From a delta proteobacterium MLS_D (GTDB taxonomy: Bacteria > Desulfobacterota > Syntrophia > Syntrophales > UBA2210), in contig LQBH01000013.1 of the NCBI GenBank assembly GCA_002030015.1, forward strand, positions 1 through 64,000: a stretch of 64,000 nucleotides of DNA, read 5' to 3'. The number at the start of each line of letters is the position of its first letter. Position 1 is the first letter of the stretch. The notes under the pieces are model-generated. The model was not told the origin of the DNA. It made no database searches and saw nothing but the letters and a program-made list of their open reading frames with translations. A program made the translations under genes and the position numbers. Positions 28,892 through 38,428 of the stretch are shown piece after piece.

Positions 28892-30298
28892 ATGATCCGA
28901 ACCTACGTTGACCGGACAAAAAAATTTTTCACGGGCCAAAAACCGCCGGACGGGCGGTTTTCTGTTTATACAAGCCTCTTTATCCTGGTTCCCTTTATTT
29001 TTGCAGGTATTGCCTTTCTCGCTTTCACGGTTGCTTACCAGGGAAGAGGAGGGCCGGCTGCGGGGCATCTTTCATGGTGGTGGTGTGTTGCCGTTGTACT
29101 TTTTGCCTGCCTGGCCGGCATCGCCATAACCGTGTCCATTCTGGCACCGGTACGAAGAGTTGTCGATGCCGTCAAAAAAGCACAGGTTTTTTCCGCGTCG
29201 GACATGGAATCGACCGACAGGGCCTTGCGACGGGGCGATTTTGACCAGTTTGATTCCCTGTTTCAGGAAGTAACGAACCTTATCAGCAAGGTGGACGCCC
29301 GAGAACGTTTTCCCGAGATTGTAGGCCAGAGCGCGTCGATGCGCGGTGTTCTCAGCCGGATTATGAAAGTGGCGCCGACGGATACCACGGTGCTGATACT
29401 CGGTGAAAGCGGTGTCGGCAAGGAACTGGTCGCCGAAGCTATTTATCGCGAAAGCAAAAGGCGGAAGAGGTCCTTTGTCGCGTTGAACTGCGTGGCCATA
29501 CCGGCGGGGTTACTCGAGAGTGAACTGTTCGGTCATGAGCGAGGCGCCTTCACGGGTGCACAGGGTCGCAAAATCGGTAAATTTGAGCTTGCAGACGGGG
29601 GGACGCTTTTTCTCGATGAGATAGGCGACATGCCGCTGGAAACACAGGCAAAATTGCTTCGTGTTCTCCAGGAACGAAAGTTCCAGCGGGTCGGCGGAAA
29701 CAGCATCATCAATATTGACGTGCGATTCATTGCCGCGTCCAACAAGAACCTGGAACGAATGGTCGGCGAGGGGACCTTTCGGGAAGATCTTTATTACCGT
29801 CTGAACGTATTTACCATTTATATTCCGCCGCTTCGAGAACGGATCGAAGACATACCACTTCTGGCGCGTCACATCCTGCACGATGCGCCTGGAACACCCG
29901 AACCGACGCCTGATGCGATGAGGGAACTGGTGACATGGCACTGGCCGGGAAACGTGCGGGAGCTTAAAAACGTGATCGAACGGGCCGCCGTTATGGCGGA
30001 AGAGGGGGTCATATCGTCCTTCGGTCTTCCTCGCAGGAACTTGTCCCCGGTTATGGACGTCGCATGGAACAGCAGTTCACCCGATTTTTCAGAGGCGGAA
30101 GCCGACGATGATTTTAACCTTGACCGGCACGTGGCGGAGCATGAAAAAGACATTATTATCGCGGCGCTGAAAAAAACCGGTGGAGTCCAGGCGGGCGCCG
30201 CGCGCCTTCTCGGTATAAGCCAGCGCAGTCTCTGGCATCGTGTCAAGAAATACGGAATAGATGTCGAGGCCTTCAAAAAAAAGCGCAATAACGAATAG
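28892..30298 (+). CDS. Membrane-anchored sigma-54-dependent activator (no receiver domain)
   Basis: Two N-terminal TM segments; GESGVGKELVAEAIY; GERGAFTGA-type loop (GHERGAFTGAQ); C-terminal Fis HTH. Confidence 0.9.
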   Translation: MIRTYVDRTKKFFTGQKPPDGRFSVYTSLFILVPFIFAGIAFLAFTVAYQGRGGPAAGHLSWWWCVAVVLFACLAGIAITVSILAPVRRVVDAVKKAQVFSASDMESTDRALRRGDFDQFDSLFQEVTNLISKVDARERFPEIVGQSASMRGVLSRIMKVAPTDTTVLILGESGVGKELVAEAIYRESKRRKRSFVALNCVAIPAGLLESELFGHERGAFTGAQGRKIGKFELADGGTLFLDEIGDMPLETQAKLLRVLQERKFQRVGGNSIINIDVRFIAASNKNLERMVGEGTFREDLYYRLNVFTIYIPPLRERIEDIPLLARHILHDAPGTPEPTPDAMRELVTWHWPGNVRELKNVIERAAVMAEEGVISSFGLPRRNLSPVMDVAWNSSSPDFSEAEADDDFNLDRHVAEHEKDIIIAALKKTGGVQAGAARLLGISQRSLWHRVKKYGIDVEAFKKKRNNE

Positions 30299-30389
30299 GC
30301 CGGTTTCTCCCGAAAGTTGTGCGTGATCCCGGCAAGGAAAACGGTATGTTCACCTGCCGGGATGGCGATTCTGTGTTCGTGCCTGGAAT

Positions 30390-31715
30390 TTACGTTGCAA
30401 GACTCGTTCTGATCCGTTCGGCGATGGAACGGACCCGGTTCATAACCGCGGTCTCGTCGATGGTGAGGAGTTGCCGTTCTTCCATGACTATTTTCCCGTT
30501 GATAATCGACGTGATCACGTCGTCGCCGTTCACTGCATAGACCAGGTGCGAGTATTCGTTGTACAGCGGTGTCAGGTGGGGTTTGTCCATGTCGATTAGT
30601 ATGATATCGGCCTTTTCCCCCGGTTCGATGGACCCGGTGAGGTGATCCATGCCGAGTACTGCCGCACCGTGCCTGGTGGCCATGCGGGTCACCGTCGTAG
30701 CCGGCATGACCGTCGGGTCGAGCCGGCCCACTTTTTCCAGTTTCGCCGCCGTGTCCATCTCCTGGAACATATCGAGGTTATTGTTGCTGGCGGCGCCGTC
30801 CGTACCCAGTCCCACTATGATGCCGCGTTCCAGCATGGCGGTTATGGGTGCGATGCCCGAAGCCAGTTTCATATTGCTTTCGGGATTGTGGACCACCTTG
30901 CAGCCATGATCGGCGAGAATATCGATGTCTTCTTCGTCAACAGCGACGCAATGGAAGGCGAAGAAACGATCGTCCAGAAGACCGATATCCCGCAGAAAGG
31001 CGGTGGCGCGCATTCCGAATTTTTCTTCAAGGGATGTTTTTTCCTGCGGGTTTTCCAGAAGGTGAACAGCCAGGGAAGCATTGTATTCATCGGCGAGGGC
31101 CTTTGCTTTTTTCAGGAGCTGCGGCGAACAGGTATAAAGAGAGTGGGGTTCCACGGCGACGCTGATCAGCGAATGCCCGGCCCACTTCTCGAGGAGCATG
31201 CGGGTGTAGGCAAGTCCCTCATCAGGCGTTTTCGCGTTGGGAGAAGGAAAGTCGAAGAGACCCTCGCCGGCGAGACAGCGCATGCCGGCTTCCGATGCGG
31301 CGCGGGCCGTTTCATCCTCGAAAAGATACATGTCGCAAAAAGTGGTTGTTCCGGACCGTATCATTTCAGCGCAGGCGAGGAGGGTGCCCCAGTAGGCAAG
31401 TTCGGGATCGACATTTTTCGCTTCCGCCGGAAAAATATAATTGTTGAGCCAGTCCATGAGCTCCCTGTCGTCGGAAATGCCCCTGAAACAGGTCATGGCG
31501 GCGTGCGTGTGGGCATTGACCAGCCCCGGCATGACAAGGCAGTTCCGGGCGTCGATGGTTCTGCCTGCGCGCCAGGTGTTGTTGATATCGTCTGACCCGC
31601 CCACAGCAACTATGGTATCACCCTTCGTCACGACGGCACCGTCGTGAATGACTTGTTCCGCTTCATCCATGAGAAGCAATGTTCCGCCGGTGATGCATAA
31701 GTCGGCATCGCGCAT
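30390..31715 (-). CDS. Amidohydrolase, MTA/SAH deaminase family
   Basis: MPGLVNAHTHAAMTCFRG; VGLGTDGAASNNNLDMF; start set at MRDADLC because upstream ORF sequence is antisense tRNA. Confidence 0.9.
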   Translation of the reverse strand: MRDADLCITGGTLLLMDEAEQVIHDGAVVTKGDTIVAVGGSDDINNTWRAGRTIDARNCLVMPGLVNAHTHAAMTCFRGISDDRELMDWLNNYIFPAEAKNVDPELAYWGTLLACAEMIRSGTTTFCDMYLFEDETARAASEAGMRCLAGEGLFDFPSPNAKTPDEGLAYTRMLLEKWAGHSLISVAVEPHSLYTCSPQLLKKAKALADEYNASLAVHLLENPQEKTSLEEKFGMRATAFLRDIGLLDDRFFAFHCVAVDEEDIDILADHGCKVVHNPESNMKLASGIAPITAMLERGIIVGLGTDGAASNNNLDMFQEMDTAAKLEKVGRLDPTVMPATTVTRMATRHGAAVLGMDHLTGSIEPGEKADIILIDMDKPHLTPLYNEYSHLVYAVNGDDVITSIINGKIVMEERQLLTIDETAVMNRVRSIAERIRTSLAT

Positions 31716-31875
31716 GGTAGTTATAGCCTCCTGTTGACGTGAAAAACAATGCCGTTTTCCTATCACAGCGGTGCAGGCGGTATCAAGGACAAAGGGGGTA
31801 AACGCCGGATAGAACGCCGCCGGACTTAGTATCGTCTTGACATGATTCAGGAGACATACTATAGCCGTGAATCGT

Positions 31876-31963
31876 GCCTGGGTGGCGGAACTGGTAGACG
31901 CAAGGGACTTAAAATCCCTCGGAGCATGGCTCTGTGCGGGTTCGATTCCCGCCCCAGGTACCA
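31876..31963 (+). tRNA. tRNA-Leu (anticodon UAA), CCA encoded
   Basis: GCCTGGG..CCCAGGTA-CCA acceptor; anticodon arm AGGGA-CTTAAAA-TCCCT; GGTTCGATTCC T-loop; long variable arm. Confidence 0.97.
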
Positions 31964-31982
31964 AACTAGAAAAAAGAAAACT

Positions 31983-32013
31983 GGGTCGGTCACTGCAGAC
32001 CGGCCCCTTTTTT
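31983..32013 (+). terminator. Rho-independent terminator of tRNA-Leu
   Basis: GGGTCGGTC-ACTGCA-GACCGGCCC-C-TTTTTT. Confidence 0.85.
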
Positions 32014-32265
32014 GACAAAGTCTTTGGCGACCTTCGCGAATCTTCACAATTCTTCCCGTACACACAGAGAAAAATTTTCACCCTCGTGGTGTGAGAACCA
32101 ACAAAGTTTTTGATTCCGGGTGGTGTAATCGTTTGATCACCAATGGAAAAACGAAAAAATTTTTTACGATGTCATCATTTTTTTGTGACTTTTTGACCAC
32201 GGTGGGAGTATTCAATGTATATGTTTGTTTTTATGGGTTTATAACAGCGTCATAAGCATAAAGAG

Positions 32266-32955
32266 ATGTATGATTTACCGAGCGGAATAGTGAGAGGTAA
32301 CGAAGAATTGAAGTGTGACGACAAACACGGCGAATACGACGGCCTTGCCCGGTTCATGCGAGCGACGCCGAAGCTGAATCCTCCTGGAAACTTTACGCAC
32401 AATGTGATGGAGCGTGTCTCACGAGAAGTTTCACCTGTGAATAGGATCGTTCAGCTTCGATTTGTGCGGTTTTTAATGTCACCAATCGGGCCGTTACGTG
32501 ACGGCTCTGGTCAATGTTCATTCTGCTTTGTGTTGACCGGCTTGTTCTACTTTTTACTCGGGATAGGCATGCTGGTGGGACTCAAACTGTCGGATACATT
32601 TCCGGGCCAGTGGATTCGACTGGTTCCATGGTTCAATATAGGTGCCGCTTTCTGGCTTCTGGTACTTGGAGTGATTGTTGTCAACGGAGGCAGGTGGTCT
32701 TGGGTGGGGACGAAGGCGGGGACAATTCTCTTCGTTTTCTTTTTTATTTCCGGTACCGTAGTTTGTGCGAAGGCAAACGGTACACCCACCATGTATATCT
32801 TCGCGGCCATGTCCTGGTTATCTGCTTGCGTGGGGGTGCTGCTCTATTACCAGGTTGTGGCCTTTTCTGACCCTGAGATCGTTGTCGATAATAATACCGG
32901 AGTGACAACAAACGGTAGCAAGTTTCGGAGGGCTGAGGGAACGCCATGGCATTGA
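32266..32955 (+). CDS. Hypothetical multi-TM membrane protein
   Basis: Soluble N-terminus (LNPPGNFTHNVMERV) plus about four TM segments; overlaps the next pilin gene. Confidence 0.7.
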   Translation: MYDLPSGIVRGNEELKCDDKHGEYDGLARFMRATPKLNPPGNFTHNVMERVSREVSPVNRIVQLRFVRFLMSPIGPLRDGSGQCSFCFVLTGLFYFLLGIGMLVGLKLSDTFPGQWIRLVPWFNIGAAFWLLVLGVIVVNGGRWSWVGTKAGTILFVFFFISGTVVCAKANGTPTMYIFAAMSWLSACVGVLLYYQVVAFSDPEIVVDNNTGVTTNGSKFRRAEGTPWH

Positions 32956-33413
32956 GAAAACGCAGGAAAGCGGACGGCTTCACCATGATCGAAGTTATTG
33001 CCGTGCTTTTAATAATCGGCATAACAGCGGCTATCGCCGTTGCGAGAATAGGCGACACGAGCATTTACGACGTACACTCACAGGTTGAGGTCATTAAGAG
33101 CCATCTTCGTTACGCCCAGTCTCGGGCCATGGCAACTGGTAAAGAATGGGGAGTCAAGGTTACATCAGAAACAACCTATTATTTGTTCGACGGTGCCGAC
33201 TCTGATACGCCCGTGCGCTTTTTGGGCGAGAACGATCCGACCGTCGATCTTGCGGCCAAGCATTCAGGTGTGACTATTGCGCCGGATTCTCAAACGGTTA
33301 CCTTTGACGCATACGGCAGTCCCGGCGATACAACGCTGACACTTACCGTTACGGGTGCCGGCGGGCGGAGCATGGATATTACGGTAACAAAAAACACGGG
33401 CTATATACCGTAA
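32946..33413 (+). CDS. Type IV prepilin-like protein (GspH/MshC-like)
   Basis: KADG^FTMIEVIAVLLIIGITAAIAVARIG. Confidence 0.88.
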   Translation: MALRKRRKADGFTMIEVIAVLLIIGITAAIAVARIGDTSIYDVHSQVEVIKSHLRYAQSRAMATGKEWGVKVTSETTYYLFDGADSDTPVRFLGENDPTVDLAAKHSGVTIAPDSQTVTFDAYGSPGDTTLTLTVTGAGGRSMDITVTKNTGYIP

Positions 33414-33455
33414 GACGATGATCATGACAGAATTAAGCGAACAGAGGGATCATTT

Positions 33456-33962
33456 ATGAGCGTGCAAACCGGATCGTTTTCACATGAATATGATAATGAC
33501 AGGGCGCTGCCGGTTTCAACAGGTTTTTTGCGGAAGTGTTCCGGTTCCGGGGGATTTACACTCATAGAGGTTATTGTTTCACTTGTTGTCGCCGCCCTCC
33601 TGGGGACCCTGCTGGTTAACTTCATAAGCGGTACCGTCGCCAAGAGTGTGCAGCCGGTTCTACAGGCACAGCAAGGGTCTTATCTTTACAGCATTATGGA
33701 GAATATGACCGCGGATTACAACAATTTGTTCCTTGCCGATGACGACCCGCTCGATGAATTCCAGGACAGGGTGGGGGACGAAGACACTACGCAGACCCGG
33801 TACTCTGAAGACGGTCATGAGTATACGGTTGTTCGCAACAGGCGTATATCATTTGACGGCGCAGGTACAACGGTTACGGAACAGACCGACAGCAGCGGGA
33901 AAATACTGAAAGTGACAATCAACTATCGGGGACTTTCTCTGACATCACTTTTTTCGGAGTAA
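33456..33962 (+). CDS. Type IV prepilin-like protein (GspI/MshD-like)
   Basis: GSGG^FTLIEVIVSLVVAALLGTLLVNF with long leader. Confidence 0.87.
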   Translation: MSVQTGSFSHEYDNDRALPVSTGFLRKCSGSGGFTLIEVIVSLVVAALLGTLLVNFISGTVAKSVQPVLQAQQGSYLYSIMENMTADYNNLFLADDDPLDEFQDRVGDEDTTQTRYSEDGHEYTVVRNRRISFDGAGTTVTEQTDSSGKILKVTINYRGLSLTSLFSE

Positions 33963-33968
33963 AGCATC

Positions 33969-36900
33969 ATGGAAACTGCGCAAAGGGATCAAGTGGCGTA
34001 CCGGCGATCATGCTTGGAGGAACACTCATTTATGGGAAACAAACACTCAAGCACAAGGAATGCTCGAGGATTTACTCTTATTGAAATTGTCGTAGTCTTG
34101 GTCCTTGCGGGAATTCTGGCAGCTATGGCCGGGTTCGGAATTGTTCAGGCCGTCCAGGGATATATGTTCACCCGGGAAAATGCCGCCATTACCGAGAAAG
34201 CCCAGTTGGCCATGTCGAGAATCACTCGTGAAATTGTGGAAATGACGGACCTGGATGATGATGCTGATTCGACGTCACTTCCGGTTTACAGTCCCCGGGG
34301 AAGTCATGTCCTGGGATTCAGCAGCGAAGCCGACGCCGTGATGATAGATGATGACATTCTTATCGATAATGTTGTCGTTTTTGATCTGGCGTATCATCTG
34401 GCCGATGGAACATCCCAGGCGGAACTTGAGCAAATCGACCTGGGGCTCTTGTCGGCAATTGATATAACGCTGGAAGTAGAACGCTCCGATGGCAGCGGCA
34501 CTATGCTTTTTACCAACCGTGTCGCTCCCCGCAACATTGGATTGAAGCGAGTCGCCGGTGATCCATCAGCGCCTGCCAGCGCACCTCCGGCGGCGCCAAA
34601 CTACAATATCTGTTTTGTGGCGACTGCCGCCTGGGGCGACGGTGCCCACCCCATGGTGGTCCTGCTCAGGGATTTTCGTGATCACTTTCTCATGACCTGG
34701 AGCGGAGGACGACGACTTGTTGACCTCTATTACCTCCACGGAGCGGCGGCGGCGAATCTCATACAAGACAGACCGGCGGCCATGTGGGTTGTGCGGGTCG
34801 TGCTCGCACCCGTGGCGGCAGTGACCTTCATGGTACTCTATGCGCCTTTGATTATTCCCTTCATTCTGTTTGTGTCGGTGATTCTGACGATGACTTTGAT
34901 CGCCGCGGTCCGGCGAAAGACTGGAAAAGCAACGAGTCTGTCGCCGGCAGGACAGAAAGGCGGCATCCTCATCGGGCTGATCGTAACGATGGTAATCATG
35001 TCAGCCCTCGGCGCAGCCGTGCTTCCTCTTTTCTCCTCTTCCCAGATGACGCAGGTCTATGCCGACGCAAGCCGCAAGACCTATTTTCTGGCCGAGTCAG
35101 GTTACCGTTTCGCGGCGAGTGAATTTCTCAACGCCGCAAGCGAATCCGCGAAGTTGACGACGTTGAACGACATGGACGGGAGGACATACAATCTGCTGGA
35201 CAACAACGGTTCCTTTAACCTCCGCGTGTATCCCTACTGGTTCAAGGCCCAAGCCGCTTCAGGCGGCGACACAGCAGTTACAGCAACCGTTTACGGTACG
35301 TTGCCTCAGGAGTTTGATGGATCATTTGCGGGAGGAGAAATCAGTGTCGGCAACAAAATACTGTCCTACGACAACGGCAGTGGATCGGGATCAACGGTTA
35401 CGTTTAACCTTTCATCTGATCTTGACTCGGCAATTTCCGACGATGCGGACATTGTGACCGTCGCACGACCTTCAAGTTCTCAGACCTTTTCCAAAGGGGA
35501 CAACATTGTTCTCGATTCAACCGGTACGGGCCGCTTCCCAGAGGTGAACGGTATTTTTATATTGCAGCCCTCCGTTCCCGGTTTTGCCGGATCAGTGTTC
35601 ATGTACGAGAAGCGCTCCGGGAATGTTCTTCAGGGCATCGCGCTGGCCGATACGGAGGAAAACGCCTCGTGGACCAGTAACGTGAGTGTCGACGAGAACA
35701 CGGCGGTGGTTCTCGACAAATATCTCAAGCTTTCTTCCACCGGGACAATCGGCGGTTATTCCCGTGAAATTATGTACAATGTTCCGATAGGATGGGTTGC
35801 AGGCGGAGAAGGGGGCAAATTCAGAAAAGAACAGTATCACGATACATTCGGGTCCGATGCAAACTGGTTTACCGATGAGTCTCTGGGGGGGCACAGCGTC
35901 TCCGGAGGCGTCATGCAGGTAACCGAGATGCAAACCACTCCGCCGGATTCCGCTCCCGGCGGCGTGTTAGGCGCTATTGTAAGCTGGCTCAGCGGGGCAG
36001 GCGGCCAGTGGGCCGCGGTGGCCTTTGACTGGAGCAATGTCAACACAAACCTGGCACAGTCCTGGATGGACGCGGGAGGCTGCCTGAGTTATGACATCCA
36101 GGCGAAGGTCAATACTCCGGCACCCTATTTTTTTGCCGGCCTGGGATTTCGGATGAGGAATAACGAGGACGACTCAGACCTGTATACCTATGGGGTATCC
36201 TTCATTCGGCAGAGGCAGATACGAAACTGGTTCTTTTTTAGTCCAAGCAACTGGTCGGACAATGACGGTATCAATCCAGCCTTGCGCCCCTTTTCATCCT
36301 ACTCGTCAGGTCAGTTTATAGCAGGATCCGTATTTTTGGGGACCCAGGCTCGTTACAGCGATCCCGGCATTATTCTCTGGCAGCGTACGGGGCCTCCCGA
36401 TGGTCCGGGAACCTTCCAGCTTCTTGGTCACAAGACAATTGTCCCGGGTGACGGACTGACAACGGGAACAGGACCGGACCTTCGTCTCAATCCCTGGTCC
36501 ACCCTGATGGTTCGCCTGACAGAGGGGTATGAGCTGGAGTTCAACCAGGGCAGGGTGGATGAAAACGGAAGACATCTGAAGTACGGTGACATGATCACCA
36601 GTGAAGACGGAAGCAAAAAGGCCCGCATCATCGGAACGCCCATTACCACCACGAGCTGGGGAGTGAGTAATTCTTTTGATGGAGCGGGAACAATGCTTCT
36701 CACCAACGTGGCAGGCGGCGGTTTTTCCAGTAATGATAACCTTTACCTCTCCGGCGGTGATGCGGTAGCATATGCCCGTGCCGATTCGGACCAGGCCGCG
36801 AGCAAGACGAACTACATCATGGTTTATTTCAGCGACGATAAGGAGCCGGTAGCGGGAAATACTGTACAAACCGATAATACACGCATCGGGAATCAATGGG

Positions 36901-37601
36901 AACACGTAAACTGGCCGCCCGACGACTGGACCGACCGGGCGGGCGGTCTTCCCACGGCAACACCGCCGGGGAATGATTATTTTACGTTGGTTCAATGGTT
37001 TCCGGGTCCTCAGATAGTGCCGTCGATCTCAAGAGAAAACTGGAGCACCGGAAACGGATGGTCCATCTCGGGCGATGAATTGAGAAAAGACTCCAATGGG
37101 ACGGAAACTGCACAGCCTCGAGACAGCCTGTTTATTATGACCGGAACGACATACGATGTTACCTTCACCGTTTCGAATCACACGAGGGGCGGTTTCAACT
37201 ACACTCTCGGAGGTGTGAGCGGGAGCGCTGTGTCTGCAAACGGCACATATACAACTGTCATCACGGCGACAAGCTCGGGCAACCTCGTTTTTACGCCTAC
37301 GACGAATAACAGCAGATTTAGAATTACGAATATATCAGTGATCGGTCGGGACACGCTGAACAGGGGGGAGGCGAACTACGTGTCGGCCCTGGGCGGCACT
37401 GACTTTTATCAGGCGGTCGTTAAGACAGGCGCGCTTTTGTCTCCCGATTGGGATGGTGAAATTACGGATTTCCTGGATCGTGGCGATCATATCGCTCTTT
37501 TTACTTCCAGCAGTGCCGGAACGCTGACTCAGTACGATGACTTTGGCATTCAATTGGACCAGAAGGCCGGAACCGGTTTCCTGCCGCCGATACAGCAATG
37601 A
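33969..37601 (+). CDS. Fused prepilin - CFI-box/TM - second pilin-like segment - large C-terminal region (MshO-MshP-MshQ-like fusion)
   Basis: NARG^FTLIEIVVVLVLAG; CFVATAAWGDGAHPMVVLLRDFRDHFLMTWSGGRRLVDLYY; AGQKG^GILIGLIVTMVIMSALGAAVLPLFSSS; one uninterrupted 1210-codon frame. Confidence 0.8.
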   Translation: METAQRDQVAYRRSCLEEHSFMGNKHSSTRNARGFTLIEIVVVLVLAGILAAMAGFGIVQAVQGYMFTRENAAITEKAQLAMSRITREIVEMTDLDDDADSTSLPVYSPRGSHVLGFSSEADAVMIDDDILIDNVVVFDLAYHLADGTSQAELEQIDLGLLSAIDITLEVERSDGSGTMLFTNRVAPRNIGLKRVAGDPSAPASAPPAAPNYNICFVATAAWGDGAHPMVVLLRDFRDHFLMTWSGGRRLVDLYYLHGAAAANLIQDRPAAMWVVRVVLAPVAAVTFMVLYAPLIIPFILFVSVILTMTLIAAVRRKTGKATSLSPAGQKGGILIGLIVTMVIMSALGAAVLPLFSSSQMTQVYADASRKTYFLAESGYRFAASEFLNAASESAKLTTLNDMDGRTYNLLDNNGSFNLRVYPYWFKAQAASGGDTAVTATVYGTLPQEFDGSFAGGEISVGNKILSYDNGSGSGSTVTFNLSSDLDSAISDDADIVTVARPSSSQTFSKGDNIVLDSTGTGRFPEVNGIFILQPSVPGFAGSVFMYEKRSGNVLQGIALADTEENASWTSNVSVDENTAVVLDKYLKLSSTGTIGGYSREIMYNVPIGWVAGGEGGKFRKEQYHDTFGSDANWFTDESLGGHSVSGGVMQVTEMQTTPPDSAPGGVLGAIVSWLSGAGGQWAAVAFDWSNVNTNLAQSWMDAGGCLSYDIQAKVNTPAPYFFAGLGFRMRNNEDDSDLYTYGVSFIRQRQIRNWFFFSPSNWSDNDGINPALRPFSSYSSGQFIAGSVFLGTQARYSDPGIILWQRTGPPDGPGTFQLLGHKTIVPGDGLTTGTGPDLRLNPWSTLMVRLTEGYELEFNQGRVDENGRHLKYGDMITSEDGSKKARIIGTPITTTSWGVSNSFDGAGTMLLTNVAGGGFSSNDNLYLSGGDAVAYARADSDQAASKTNYIMVYFSDDKEPVAGNTVQTDNTRIGNQWEHVNWPPDDWTDRAGGLPTATPPGNDYFTLVQWFPGPQIVPSISRENWSTGNGWSISGDELRKDSNGTETAQPRDSLFIMTGTTYDVTFTVSNHTRGGFNYTLGGVSGSAVSANGTYTTVITATSSGNLVFTPTTNNSRFRITNISVIGRDTLNRGEANYVSALGGTDFYQAVVKTGALLSPDWDGEITDFLDRGDHIALFTSSSAGTLTQYDDFGIQLDQKAGTGFLPPIQQ

Positions 37602-37786
37602 TTTGAAAGGTCCCGGGGGGGGGGGCGTGATCATGACAGACTTTCGGCCCGAAGTTTGTCCCGCCGACCGTGGAGCTGTTTCTTACTGATCCGTAATTAT
37701 TTGCTCCCCGCCCCCAATTTTGGTACTCACTTCTTGGATGGTTTTCAAAACCATTCTTGAACTATCGTATTGGAAGGAAGCACATC

Positions 37787-38284
37787 ATGGACAGAAGGAG
37801 TCAGTGGGAGGTTTTGACCGAACAGGCGATGGAGTTACACCGTCAGGGAGAGCATGAACGCGCGCTGGCCGCGGCTGAGGAAGCCCTCCTCTACGTTGAA
37901 GACGCTTACGGTCCTGAACATCCCTCCGTGGCCGCTTCGCTTACCAACATGGCATTGCTCAATCTCGATATGGGCCGTTACGAAGAGGCGGAACCGCTGT
38001 GCCGGCAATCACTGGAAATGATGGAAAGGGGTCTCGGCCCCGATCATCCCAACGTCGCCGAGGCGGTGAACAACCTGGCGCTCTGCTGCAGCATGCAGGG
38101 GCGTTACGGGGAATCGGAAACACTTTACAAACGGGTGCTTTCCACCATGGAGAATAACTTCGGTCCCGATCACGAGCTGGTGGCGCAGGCGCTCCGCAAC
38201 CTGGCCGGGCTGTATGAAAATGCTGAACAGCCCGAAAAAGCCGCTGACTGCATCGCCCGGGCTGAAAAAATCGAAGCCCGGTAA
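37787..38284 (+). CDS. Tetratricopeptide-repeat protein (kinesin-light-chain-like repeats)
   Basis: AEPLCRQSLEMMERGLGPDHPNVAEAVNNLALC repeats. Confidence 0.88.
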   Translation: MDRRSQWEVLTEQAMELHRQGEHERALAAAEEALLYVEDAYGPEHPSVAASLTNMALLNLDMGRYEEAEPLCRQSLEMMERGLGPDHPNVAEAVNNLALCCSMQGRYGESETLYKRVLSTMENNFGPDHELVAQALRNLAGLYENAEQPEKAADCIARAEKIEAR

Positions 38285-38428
38285 GGGCGTTCAGTGCGGT
38301 GTTCACCGCGACTCGGACGCTGATTCCATCTATTTTCTTGACCGCCCGGTCCCTTTCCCCTATAAGAACCCTTCGCGAAAACGTTCGGACATGGCGCGTA
38401 TTTTATTAATTGTGGGAGGATACAAGCG

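Noticed and set aside
31867-32094. ORF MNRAWVAELVDARDLKSLG.. (+) and the N-terminal extension of the amidohydrolase ORF (VPGAGIEPAQSHAPRDFKSLAST..)
   Set aside because: Both are translations of the tRNA-Leu gene, a classic artefact; the amidohydrolase start was moved to 31715
37615-37625. G11 tract as phase-variation switch of the giant pilus protein
   Set aside because: Lies after the stop codon, so slippage would not change the reading frame; kept only as a low-interest note
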